From a virus, in the IMG/VR virus record IMGVR_UViG_3300031707_000176, positions 1-23,669 of that record: a stretch of DNA of 23,669 nucleotides; one strand, written 5' to 3'. The notes beneath the pieces were generated by a model that did no database searches, was not told where the DNA came from, and saw only the letters and a list, made by a program, of their open reading frames with translations. A program made the position numbers and the translations under genes. Shown piece after piece: positions 15,502 through 21,502 of this stretch (the first letter of the stretch is position 1; every line of letters begins with the position of its first letter).

Positions 15502-15876
15502 ATGCCGCACTTCTCGACCCTGTCTGCAGAGCGGCTGGCGACGTGCCACCCGGACCTGCAGAGGCTGTTCAACGAGGTCGTTAAGTCGGTGGACATATCG
15601 ATCTTGTGCGGGCACCGAGGCCAGGCGGCCCAGAACTTCGCCTTCGAGACGGGCAACTCGCAGGAGGACTGGCCGAGAAGCCGACACAATTCGACACCGA
15701 GCGAGGCTGTAGATGTCGCGCCGTATCCTATTGATTGGGCTGATATTGTCGGCTTCCAACGGCTCGCCGTCATCGTCAAGACGACTGCAGCGAGGCTGGG
15801 GATAAAGATCCAGTATGGCGGGGACTGGACCTCGTTTAAGGACAGGGTCCACTGGCAATTGCCGCGAGTCCCTTAG
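15502..15876 (+). CDS. Endolysin, L-alanyl-D-glutamate-type peptidase (M15)
   Basis: 124 residues. The start is the ATG at 15502 with GGAGG six bases upstream; the longer upstream reading is rejected. Motifs of the M15C group are present in order: ILCGHRGQAAQNFAFE (about 34-49), WPRSRHNSTPSEAVDVAPYP (about 57-76, zinc ligands H62 and D71), YGGDW (catalytic D108) and VHWQL (zinc ligand H117). T5-type endolysins of this group cut the L-Ala-D-Glu bond in peptidoglycan. There is no signal peptide, so release needs a holin or other membrane disruption. It is the only plus-strand gene between 1 and 20700 and has no visible holin or spanin beside it. Confidence 0.88.
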   Translation: MPHFSTLSAERLATCHPDLQRLFNEVVKSVDISILCGHRGQAAQNFAFETGNSQEDWPRSRHNSTPSEAVDVAPYPIDWADIVGFQRLAVIVKTTAARLGIKIQYGGDWTSFKDRVHWQLPRVP

Positions 15877-15878
15877 TG

Positions 15879-15959
15879 GCCGGTGTGGCAGGCAGGCGGC
15901 GGCGGGCACCGGCGATGAGAGGCGGGCTAACTTTACTATACCCTCTCTTACTGGTTAGC
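15879..15959. repeat. Convergent intergenic hairpins after the endolysin
   Basis: Three overlapping inverted repeats occur here: GCCGGTG/CACCGGC (15879-15885 and 15907-15913), GAGAGG/CCTCTC (15917-15922 and 15942-15947) and GCTAAC/GTTAGC (15926-15931 and 15954-15959). They lie between the end of the rightward endolysin and the end of the leftward 64-residue gene. No T-tract is present, so a bidirectional termination role is possible but unproven. Confidence 0.35.
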
Positions 15960-16153
15960 TACTGCACTCCCAAACGACCACCGTCTTGCCTTCGTGTTCG
16001 CGTTTCGATGTCGTCATAAATCGCTACGCTCGAATACTGAGTCAGCCAATTGAGAACGCACTTGCCATTGCCGAACTGGACGCCCTCGGCGACATGACCC
16101 GTCCCGCTGACCCCTGAGACGTCTACGTTTCGCACCAATTTGAATTGCCTCAT
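15959..16153 (-). CDS. 64-residue small phage protein (KLVRNVDVSG type)
   Basis: The protein starts MRQFKLVRNVDVSGVSGTGH and continues VAEGVQFGNGKCVLNWL, a pattern I recognise from many phage genomes as a small conserved protein of unknown function (K-x-x-L-x-R-x-x-D-x-S-G-x-S-G-T-G-x-V-A-E-G). The ATG at 16153 has GGAG upstream and overlaps the end of the 44-residue gene (ATGA). No catalytic motif is visible. Confidence 0.7.
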   Translation of the reverse strand: MRQFKLVRNVDVSGVSGTGHVAEGVQFGNGKCVLNWLTQYSSVAIYDDIETRTRRQDGGRLGVQ

Positions 16154-16284
16154 ACTCTCTCCACCTTCGTCGCCGTGCATTTCAGGCAGCGCAGGCGGCG
16201 CCCGCCCCCAAGCAGCAGCGAGTCGAACTGCCAGCTATGACTGCAGAATATCACGTTGAGCGCCTCTTTTATGGTCTGCCACAC
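16150..16284 (-). CDS. 44-residue Cys/His protein, possible zinc knuckle
   Basis: The GTG at 16284 has AAGGA six bases upstream, overlaps the stop of the 64-residue zinc-finger gene and ends in an ATGA overlap with the next gene. The protein reads MWQTIKEALNVIFCSHSWQF at its start and ends RRLRCLKCTATKVERV. The C-S-H-x-W and C-x-x-C pairs, about 18 residues apart, suggest a single zinc site. It resembles very small phage proteins of the C-x-H-x-W ... C-x-x-C type, whose function is unknown. Confidence 0.65.
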   Translation of the reverse strand: MWQTIKEALNVIFCSHSWQFDSLLLGGGRRLRCLKCTATKVERV

Positions 16285-16463
16285 GGGACGTCCTTCATGC
16301 TCGCAATCTTGAACTTGAGGGCCGCCGCCCTCGCCCTCCTCAACTCTACCTGCCTGCTATTTACGCATTCCTTGCAAGTATACATGAGGCCGTCGGGCGC
16401 CCCGTCGGAGGCGTAGAAGGCGGTCGGCGGCTTGGACTCCTGGCAGCGGTTGCAGACCTTCAC
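16269..16463 (-). CDS. 64-residue CxxC...CxxC zinc-ribbon protein
   Basis: The GTG at 16463 is preceded by GGAGGG seven bases upstream and overlaps the previous stop as GTGA; the longer upstream reading with a poly-proline start is rejected. The zinc motif is VCNRCQESKPPTAFYASDG followed by MYTCKECVNSR (Cys 4, 7, 30, 33). This K-x-C-x-x-C-x(3)-K-P-x(3)-F ... C-K-x-C motif is common in small phage zinc-finger proteins and in HNH endonucleases, but no HNH catalytic core follows. The C-terminal half is basic and helical, consistent with nucleic acid binding. Confidence 0.65.
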   Translation of the reverse strand: MKVCNRCQESKPPTAFYASDGAPDGLMYTCKECVNSRQVELRRARAAALKFKIASMKDVPCGRP

Positions 16464-16819
16464 TTGCGGCCCTCCTGGTGGGGGCGGTAGTGGTGCAGCG
16501 GGCATGCGTGGGACCGGCAGTCGCCGACCCGCGTCTTAACGTCCTCCCAGCCGACGCATTGCTCGCAGTGAGCTCTAACGGCGACCTTGGGGGACGACAG
16601 ACCCAAGAGGGCCTTGATGAGACGGTCCTGGTAGGACGCCGGGCAGGCGTCGATGACCTTCAGGGCCGACGGGGGTAGCTCCCGCCTGGCCCGGGCAATC
16701 CGCTGGGCGCGGCGTTCTTCACTGACCCGGGCTATCTCTGCCGGCTCCAGGGACTTCGGCATGGCTCGCGCCGGTGATTTGACGGGCGTCGTCTTGCCAG
16801 AATTAATTTCCTTGCTCAC
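16460..16819 (-). CDS. 119-residue CEQC-type small protein
   Basis: The start is taken at the GTG at 16819, which has GGAG six bases upstream; the GTG at 16825 would sit on top of that site. The N-terminal 60 residues are Lys/Arg/Ser-rich and probably unfolded or helical. The C-terminus carries CEQCVGWEDVKTRVGDCRSH followed by ACPLHHYRP (about 87-115), the C-x-x-C ... C-x(4)-C-P-L-x-x-Y-R-P pattern of a small phage protein family that I know only as hypothetical. The four cysteines suggest one bound zinc. Confidence 0.7.
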   Translation of the reverse strand: MSKEINSGKTTPVKSPARAMPKSLEPAEIARVSEERRAQRIARARRELPPSALKVIDACPASYQDRLIKALLGLSSPKVAVRAHCEQCVGWEDVKTRVGDCRSHACPLHHYRPHQEGRK

Positions 16820-16877
16820 GGACACTCCTCTCTTAAATGGTTAGGCCGCCATTCTTAGGCGGATCATGGGATGATCT

Positions 16878-17108
16878 TCAAGCTTTTACTGCACGCCATT
16901 GTCTTCCGAGGGCAATCTTCGACACCTGCGAGACCGACAGCCCGAACCTCGCCGCCAGCGCCGTCGTGCTCGACGGGTGGTCCTTAGGCCAAGCACGCCT
17001 CCCCTCCTCCGAATACCTGGCCCGCCTGATGGCGATGACGACGCCCTCGGTGATCTTGGCCATCCCGTTTCGTTCCCCGCTCTTGGCGGTTCTACGTGCC
17101 AAATTCAT
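16878..17108 (-). CDS. 76-residue HTH protein resembling homing-endonuclease DNA-binding modules
   Basis: The ATG at 17108 has AGGAGG six to seven bases upstream and overlaps the HNH gene end by 17 bases. The second half contains STTALAARFGLSVSQVSKIA (about 47-66) followed by LGRQW, a helix-turn-helix in the arrangement (L-A-x-x-F-G-x-S-x-x-x-V-x-x-I-x-x-x-x-x-W) seen in the DNA-binding tails of phage HNH and GIY-YIG homing endonucleases. A leading VVIAIRRARY helix completes it. Its position just downstream of the HNH gene suggests a separated DNA-binding module or a small regulator. Confidence 0.65.
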   Translation of the reverse strand: MNLARRTAKSGERNGMAKITEGVVIAIRRARYSEEGRRAWPKDHPSSTTALAARFGLSVSQVSKIALGRQWRAVKA

Positions 17109-17649
17109 CTCTCGCCTCCTCTCGTTTCTTCGCTCGATATTTCTTGTGGCGTCCCGAATATTTCTTGTTCATCTCGGCCATTTTCCCCGGGTGCCTATCG
17201 AGCCATCTCTTCCGGTAGACATTGATCTTGGCCCGATTCTCTTTGTTCCAGCCCCGCATATAGGCGCGGTGGCAAGTCCAGCACGTCTTGCTCCCGTCCT
17301 TCCTGTGGATAAGGTTCCCGTCCGTCAACGGATGGCCGAGATTGCATGAGGTCTTGGCGGCATTAACAGCAGACGGGCCAATGCCCCTCATCGTGTTTGT
17401 CCGAACAGTCACAGCTTCGAGATGATCGGGATTAACGCAGCCAGAATTACGACAGAGGTGATCGATTACTAATCCGTCGGGGATAGGACCTTTAACCAGT
17501 TCATAAGCAATTCGATGAGCGCCAACGGATTTTCCTAGACGGGTTATCCGTGCGTAGCACTTGACCTTATAGGACGTCCATTCCCAGCAAAAATCCGTCT
17601 TGCAGACCTTCGCCCAAAATCTATCAACGAAAGCCTGGTCCGACTTCAT
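17092..17649 (-). CDS. HNH endonuclease (HNH_3 type)
   Basis: 185 residues from the ATG at 17649, which overlaps the ERCC4 gene stop as ATGA; the longer reading is less likely. The N-terminus has FWAKVCKTDFCWEWTSYK (about 11-28) and SVGAHRIAYELVKGPIPDG (41-59). The HNH core is VIDHLCRNSGCVNPDHLEAV (61-80, with D63, H64, N73, H76) followed by TNTMRG. A second zinc-binding segment, CNLGHPLTDGN ... KTCWTC (102-126), is usual for these enzymes. The tail is Lys/Arg-rich and probably contacts DNA. Free-standing HNH enzymes of this type in phages often behave as homing endonucleases. All core residues look intact. Confidence 0.88.
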   Translation of the reverse strand: MKSDQAFVDRFWAKVCKTDFCWEWTSYKVKCYARITRLGKSVGAHRIAYELVKGPIPDGLVIDHLCRNSGCVNPDHLEAVTVRTNTMRGIGPSAVNAAKTSCNLGHPLTDGNLIHRKDGSKTCWTCHRAYMRGWNKENRAKINVYRKRWLDRHPGKMAEMNKKYSGRHKKYRAKKREEARDEFGT

Positions 17650-18131
17650 GTGGCAATCTTCAGATTGGAGTGGAAAGCCTGTAACTCGCGCCAACGGCGA
17701 CGGGCGGCTACGAATAGAAACTTAGCCGCGACTATACCAGCCGCCTTATGCCCGTCAACCGTGAAGATGGGCAAGCCCTGCGCCGACCACGAGAGCAGGC
17801 TGCTCGTCACCTGATTCGGCGTAATCCTGGCCCGCCATTGGCCGAGCTCGAGCTGGGCCATGGTCGCCTCGACGATCAGGAGCCGGGCGGGGTAGGCCAT
17901 CAGCCGCTGGATCTCCTTCTCGAAGCGTTCCCGCTCGGACCCGACGCAGAGGACCAGATCAGGGAGCGACTTCCTCTCGACGGCAACCTCGTGCTCGAGA
18001 CCCGCCACCGAGTAGTCGCCAGTCGGCAGCGAGCCGCGGACCACCGAGAGCGGCGCCAGGTCGAACGGGAGTTGCTCGCGGGTATCGACGACGGCGGTGA
18101 CGTCGGCGGGAATGAGGTCCTTACGGGCCAT
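17646..18131 (-). CDS. ERCC4/XPF-type nuclease
   Basis: 161 residues. The signature of the ERCC4 nuclease fold is complete: TAVVDTREQLPF (about 12-23, D16), GDY (38-40) and VERKSLPD (51-58), giving the canonical GDXnERKX3D active site with D39, E52, K54 and D58. The following helices (ERFEKEIQRLMAYPARLLIV) fit the fold. Phage members are likely structure-specific endonucleases acting on branched or flap DNA during replication or recombination. The ATG at 18131 has GAGG six bases upstream and lies inside the end of the 41-residue gene. No helix-hairpin-helix pair is visible, so targeting must come from elsewhere or from dimerisation. Confidence 0.88.
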   Translation of the reverse strand: MARKDLIPADVTAVVDTREQLPFDLAPLSVVRGSLPTGDYSVAGLEHEVAVERKSLPDLVLCVGSERERFEKEIQRLMAYPARLLIVEATMAQLELGQWRARITPNQVTSSLLSWSAQGLPIFTVDGHKAAGIVAAKFLFVAARRRWRELQAFHSNLKIAT

Positions 18132-18246
18132 CCACGACCTCGATCCACTGAGTCCCCTTATTGACTCCCTCCTGGGCGCCCCCGCCTTCATAGGTCACCG
18201 TGTAGGTGAACGAACTGGCAGGACCGTTGAAATATTTCTTGGGCAT
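18121..18246 (-). CDS. 41-residue unknown protein downstream of the repeat region
   Basis: The ATG at 18246 has AGGAG six bases upstream, placed right beside the repeat array. The protein reads MPKKYFNGPASSFTYTVTYE, then a Gly-rich EGGGAQEGVNK and an acidic WIEVVDGP end. It looks like a small beta-sheet protein. The following ERCC4 gene starts inside it. I do not recognise the family; translation may be affected by RNA pairing of the repeats that flank the ribosome binding site. Confidence 0.55.
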   Translation of the reverse strand: MPKKYFNGPASSFTYTVTYEGGGAQEGVNKGTQWIEVVDGP

Positions 18247-18256
18247 GAATATCTCC

Positions 18257-18427
18257 TGTCCCGGGCTGTCCCGGGCTTTTCGGGAAAACTCTCTTGGCAT
18301 ATGCGCATACTCATATATGACATAATTATCTTTAAAAGAGGTAAGGACACCCGGGACAATATAGTGATTCCTGTTGCTTAGGGTCGGGACGAGAGCCCGG
18401 GACAGGCCCGGGACAGGCCCGGGACAA
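18257..18427. repeat. Six-copy CCCGGGACA repeat region, origin-like or control element
   Basis: The motif CCCGGGACA occurs as three direct copies at the right (18396-18404, 18407-18415, 18418-18426, 11-base period), one single copy at 18350-18358 and two copies on the other strand at the left (TGTCCCGGG at 18257-18265 and 18267-18275, 10-base period). The two outer groups are inverted relative to each other and bracket an AT-rich core. It lies between the helicase gene and the 41-residue gene, which face the same way. Iterons flanking an AT-rich melt region would fit a replication origin; in RNA the arms could also form a long stem reaching the AGGAG of the next gene. Confidence 0.65.
18300..18336. 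repeat. Stacked perfect palindromes in the AT-rich core
   Basis: Between the repeat groups, TATGCGCATA (18300-18309), TCATATATGA (18311-18320), ATAATTAT (18322-18329) and TTTAAA (18331-18336) follow one another with single-base spacing. Each is a perfect palindrome. This is the most AT-rich stretch of the replication region and could be a DNA-unwinding element, a set of protein-binding sites or part of a promoter. Confidence 0.5.
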
Positions 18428-19852
18428 TTAAGGCTCACGTTTGAGCCTCCTGAGGTTGCTGGCTTCCTCTATTTTATCCAATCCTTCAGCATCCCTGCGG
18501 GTGAATCTCCGCTCGTCGGCGGTGCGTTCACGGATGCCGCAGAACACGTAAAGACGTTTTGTTTGGGAGGCATTCTTATCTTTTGTAATCGTTTGAAACT
18601 CCACCTTAATTTCTTCGCAAAGGAACCTTTTTTTAAGCAGCCTCTTACCAAAAGCTTGATGACGAGGGTCGTTGCCGAACTTCTCAACGACACGTTCCTG
18701 GAAGTGACTACGCAGGATATAGGCATCCTTGTTAACTAGGCCATCTATCCGCGGGACGATTACGTAATGGGACTCGATCAAGTCGAGATAATCGGCTTCG
18801 AACTGGTCGATAATGTCGTCCAGACCTTCCTTCTTGCAGGGGATTCGCAGCCCCTTCGGCAGCGCCTCATAGGCCGCCAGACAATGGCCGACAAAGGCCG
18901 GCAACTCCTTGGCGAGCTCGCCGCGGAAGTCCACCTCCCCCATCATCTCCGACGGGGGGACGGGGGCGACCCGGCAGTCGATGACCCGCAACTTTAGCGC
19001 CTCGTCATGCGGGATCTCAGGCGGGTCGTTGGAGAAGAGGAAGAAGAGGGCGTTGAGATTGGCGACGAATGCCTTCTCGTACTTCTCGCTGATCGAGTGC
19101 CGCCCGTCGCCAGTTGCCGCCTTGAAGGCGTCCGACCTTATAAACGAGGCTGGCGCCTCCTGAACGATACCGACCCGGCGACCGACCAGTTGGGCCTTCC
19201 AGTAGGAAGTCTTCAACTCCTCGCGGCCGAGGACGGCGAAGTTATCCCCAGACAGCACTTCGATGACCCAGGAGAACTGCGACTTGCCGGAGTCAGCCGG
19301 TCCCCAGACCCAGACGGCCTGCTTCCGGTCGGCGTCGGGGTCGAAGATGGAACCGATCCGGGCACAGAAGGCATCACTGTTGGTCTCGACCCGCGCCAGC
19401 ATCCCCGCCAACAGGGGGGCAAAGGCGGCAAGTTGCCCAGACGGGACGGTGACCGGGTCGAAGTCAAGGCGGGCCATGACGATGGCGGGGTCCGAGCGGA
19501 AGCCCACCGACTTGGGCAACTGGCGCATATGGGTCGTCTGATGCGCCCACGACCGGACGATGGCTAGGCACTTCTCATAGGGAACGTTGTAGTCGATGAG
19601 CGCCCCGGAGAAGTAAGAGACGTACTCCCGCAGGAGACCGGCGACGTACTCACGGCTGATGCGGACGGCGACCTGGTTGGCGTCCACCTTTAAGAGAATG
19701 GGAGCGCCAACGTCATCGACCTTGACGACCCTAATCGTGTGGGGCCAGGGGCCATGGCCCTTCTTGAGTTTCGGGCCGGCCTTCTCGCTCAGGAGTGCGC
19801 ACAGGTTCACCTCGATGACTCCCGCTGGTGTCTTCGCCCTTGACTTCTGCAT
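18428..19852 (-). CDS. SF3-type replicative helicase (primase-associated)
   Basis: 474 residues from the ATG at 19852, chosen because AAGGA lies five bases upstream; the ATG at 19882 has only a poor site. The Walker A is VWGPADSGKS (182-191). A Walker B-like strand RVGIVQEAP (226-234) supplies E232. The sensor region LFFLFSNDPP (269-278) has the conserved Asn of SF3 motif C, and an arginine (R289) in ALKLRVID is a candidate Arg finger. This is the pattern of phage D5/SF3 primase-helicases, here without the primase domain, which is encoded upstream. It should form a hexamer that unwinds the replication fork. The gene overlaps the primase by 122 bases in another frame and ends at the repeat region. 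Confidence 0.82.
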   Translation of the reverse strand: MQKSRAKTPAGVIEVNLCALLSEKAGPKLKKGHGPWPHTIRVVKVDDVGAPILLKVDANQVAVRISREYVAGLLREYVSYFSGALIDYNVPYEKCLAIVRSWAHQTTHMRQLPKSVGFRSDPAIVMARLDFDPVTVPSGQLAAFAPLLAGMLARVETNSDAFCARIGSIFDPDADRKQAVWVWGPADSGKSQFSWVIEVLSGDNFAVLGREELKTSYWKAQLVGRRVGIVQEAPASFIRSDAFKAATGDGRHSISEKYEKAFVANLNALFFLFSNDPPEIPHDEALKLRVIDCRVAPVPPSEMMGEVDFRGELAKELPAFVGHCLAAYEALPKGLRIPCKKEGLDDIIDQFEADYLDLIESHYVIVPRIDGLVNKDAYILRSHFQERVVEKFGNDPRHQAFGKRLLKKRFLCEEIKVEFQTITKDKNASQTKRLYVFCGIRERTADERRFTRRDAEGLDKIEEASNLRRLKREP

Positions 19853-20615
19853 CGATTTCCTTCCGTCCGCGGATTGCGCCATTACCTACAGCTTCACGCA
19901 CTTCATCAGCACCAAGGGTGATCGGGCTTCGCATGATCAGATCGATGATCTCGGGTTCGCTATAACCGCACTTCGTTAGATAGATGCCTATTTTGAAACA
20001 GGTGGTGTTACGCATCCCCTCCGGACAGCCGAAACGGAGGATCCCTTCGATCCACGACGGGACGAACTTGGCGGCCCGGTATTCGGCGTAGCTTCGCGGC
20101 GCCTGCGGCGGGGGAGCTCGATAGGTAGTCTGCTCATAGCCCGCATCGGTAACTGAAATGATCTCCTGACAAGGCCAGAAATATCGGGCGCCGTCCATAC
20201 AAGCCGAATCCGCCCCGTATTTCTCGATGTAAAACCGCATCGTATGCCGGTAGTCTTCCAGATTGGCGATCACTTCCTCAAAGCGCAGGACGACGCGGAA
20301 ACGGTCACAGGGCGGGGTCTCGCCCTTCTGTTTTTGGTGGCTCTTAGTCGTCCCGATGACGTGGGCGCAGTCGCACCAGAGATTGAGCGCTTGGTCGAGC
20401 GGCAGGAGACCATCATCGAAATCGAGGACGAGCAGGCGGGCGCCAAGGAAATACTTCTGCTGGCGGCGCCCGCCATCCCAGGTGCAGGACGACCATGTAA
20501 ACCGCTTGGCGCAGGCCGCGACCCGGTCCATCGACACGTTGGGAACGGCTATAAAACCGCTACCATATTTGTAGGTATTTCCTATATCAGTCGTATTGCG
20601 ATGATAGGAAATCAA
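19731..20615 (-). CDS. Archaeo-eukaryotic-type primase (AEP)
   Basis: 294 residues if started at TTG 20615. The frame is open to a TTG at 20687, and an ATG at 20531 is also possible. The upstream DNA is AT-rich and holds regulatory signals, so I prefer a start within it. Primase motifs are LLVLDFDDG (D65 and D67), TTKSHQK (H93) and the CDRFRVVL strand (R105, R107), with a likely third metal ligand in ACMDGARYF (D141). These match the DxD, sxH and hD motifs of AEP primases. The later WIEGILRFGCPEGMRNTTCF to IIDLIMRS segment resembles a PriCT-type C-terminal domain. It makes the primers for the helicase encoded next. The last 40 residues overlap the helicase start. Confidence 0.75.
   Translation of the reverse strand: MISYHRNTTDIGNTYKYGSGFIAVPNVSMDRVAACAKRFTWSSCTWDGGRRQQKYFLGARLLVLDFDDGLLPLDQALNLWCDCAHVIGTTKSHQKQKGETPPCDRFRVVLRFEEVIANLEDYRHTMRFYIEKYGADSACMDGARYFWPCQEIISVTDAGYEQTTYRAPPPQAPRSYAEYRAAKFVPSWIEGILRFGCPEGMRNTTCFKIGIYLTKCGYSEPEIIDLIMRSPITLGADEVREAVGNGAIRGRKEIDAEVKGEDTSGSHRGEPVRTPEREGRPETQEGPWPLAPHD
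20577..20612. repeat. Nine-bp inverted repeat, candidate operator
   Basis: ATTTCCTAT (20577-20585) and ATAGGAAAT (20604-20612) are perfect inverted copies separated by 18 bases, so the two half-sites lie about 27 bases apart. The right arm ends four bases before the -35 box of the rightward promoter, and a ribbon-helix-helix gene starts 100 bases further on, suggesting autoregulation. Confidence 0.5.
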
Positions 20616-20644
20616 TTGACTTGCCCTACGTGATGGATGATATT
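20616..20644 (+). promoter_or_regulatory. Rightward promoter of the recombination operon
   Basis: TTGACT (20616-20621, five of six to the -35 consensus) is followed after 17 bases by GATATT (20639-20644, four of six to the -10 consensus). It fits a housekeeping-sigma promoter whose transcript would start near 20651 and reach the GTG of the ribbon-helix-helix gene at 20711. Confidence 0.45.
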
Positions 20645-20710
20645 GGGACCGAATAGAAAACCTACGCCAATCATCGTTGGTCGTCAACCGCTACGAGGAA
20701 GGAGCTGAAT

Positions 20711-20905
20711 GTGGCCGGCAAGAAGGTGAATACAAAGAAAAACCCCAAAGGACTTCTCCACGTCCTCGTGGACAAGGGGGAGTTGAAAAAACTCCAGCAG
20801 GTGGCAGCCAACCTGGATATGACGCTCTCCAACTACGTCCGCCTATTGGTAAGCCAGCATCTCAGGACCCCGCTCAAAATCGAACTTTCGCAGAAGGCAT
20901 CTTAA
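20711..20905 (+). CDS. Ribbon-helix-helix-type DNA-binding protein
   Basis: 64 residues from GTG 20711, with GGAG six bases upstream. A basic N-terminus (MAGKKVNTKKNPKG) precedes a strand (LLHVLVD), then helix 1 (GELKKLQQVAANLD, about 23-36) and helix 2 after a turn (MTLSNYVRLLVSQHLRT, about 37-53). The strand-helix-helix order with T-L-S-N-Y-V-R at the start of helix 2 is the ribbon-helix-helix (Arc/CopG) pattern. Such proteins bind DNA as dimers through the paired strand. As first gene of the operon it is a good candidate repressor of its own promoter. Confidence 0.7.
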   Translation: MAGKKVNTKKNPKGLLHVLVDKGELKKLQQVAANLDMTLSNYVRLLVSQHLRTPLKIELSQKAS

Positions 20906-21162
20906 TGTCGATGAACCTGCTAATGCGTGCCGGGATCCTGCAGCGCATCGTCGCTCTAAATCTCGTTAGGCTGGCCCTGATGGACTCGCGGGAAGACCTT
21001 CACCGTCGGTTGTTGAGGGCGCTGGCAATTACCGACGAGAAGCTGGCGGAGGCGACGGCCGAGCTCGGTCGCTACCCGGAGGACGAGCCCGCCTGCAGTG
21101 AAGATGGGGGCTACGAGGATAGGGATCCGCTCGTTAATGCTGTGAAGGGAGATCTAGGATGA
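20905..21162 (+). CDS. 85-residue helical small protein, unknown
   Basis: The ATG at 20905 shares an A with the TAA of the previous gene (TAATG). The protein starts MSMNLLMRAGILQRIVALNL with a strongly hydrophobic helical opening, continues into a charged helix (REDLHRRLLRALAITDEKLA, about 29-48) and ends in an acidic tail. It could be membrane-associated at the N-terminus or simply a helical bundle. No family recognised. Confidence 0.6.
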   Translation: MSMNLLMRAGILQRIVALNLVRLALMDSREDLHRRLLRALAITDEKLAEATAELGRYPEDEPACSEDGGYEDRDPLVNAVKGDLG

Positions 21163-21347
21163 GTCCGATGGACACGCTTCGCGCCAGCAAACTCAACCTC
21201 GATCTGTTCTGCAAACTGCACCCGATCATCGAGCACGACCCCATCATGGTCCTGGCTCGCGCACAGCTTGCTGATGGTATTCACCGACTTGAGACGGCGA
21301 TTGGCCGCTCGGTCACCGTCGCCAATGTCGAACGGCACTCGCCATGA
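21159..21347 (+). CDS. 62-residue small protein, unknown
   Basis: The ATG overlaps the previous stop (ATGA), with AGG and GGAG elements upstream. The protein reads MSPMDTLRASKLNLDLFCKL and continues HPIIEHDPIMVLARAQLADG, mostly helical. The overlapped start and stop on both sides and the operon context support its being translated. Function unknown. Confidence 0.6.
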   Translation: MSPMDTLRASKLNLDLFCKLHPIIEHDPIMVLARAQLADGIHRLETAIGRSVTVANVERHSP

Positions 21348-21502
21348 TCGAGATCGTCAACGCCCATCAGGCTTCTGGCTTGCCGGACAACTACCAGGAG
21401 CGCCAACTGATGGCAGAGATCCTCTATCACTGGCACGGTTTCCTTCTCTGCCCCAATCCGCTAGTCAGAGCCTATATGAACCCGATCAAGGAATTCCCAT
21501 GA
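21344..21502 (+). CDS. 52-residue small protein, unknown
   Basis: A short gene overlooked by length limits. Its ATG overlaps the previous stop and its TGA overlaps the next ATG (ATGA on both sides). The protein begins MIEIVNAHQASGLPDNYQER and continues QLMAEILYHWHGFLLCPNPL, with two Trp/His-rich helical turns in the second half. Tight coupling to the Sak4-like gene suggests co-translation. I do not recognise it. Confidence 0.6.
   Translation: MIEIVNAHQASGLPDNYQERQLMAEILYHWHGFLLCPNPLVRAYMNPIKEFP

Noticed and set aside
18257-18427. CRISPR-like array
   Set aside because: The repeats are only 9 bases with 1-2 base spacing and occur in both orientations; no spacers or cas genes are present.
18121-18438. 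Longer reading of the 41-residue gene starting inside the helicase end
   Set aside because: It would translate the whole repeat array and palindromes; the ATG at 18246 has an AGGAG site at correct spacing.
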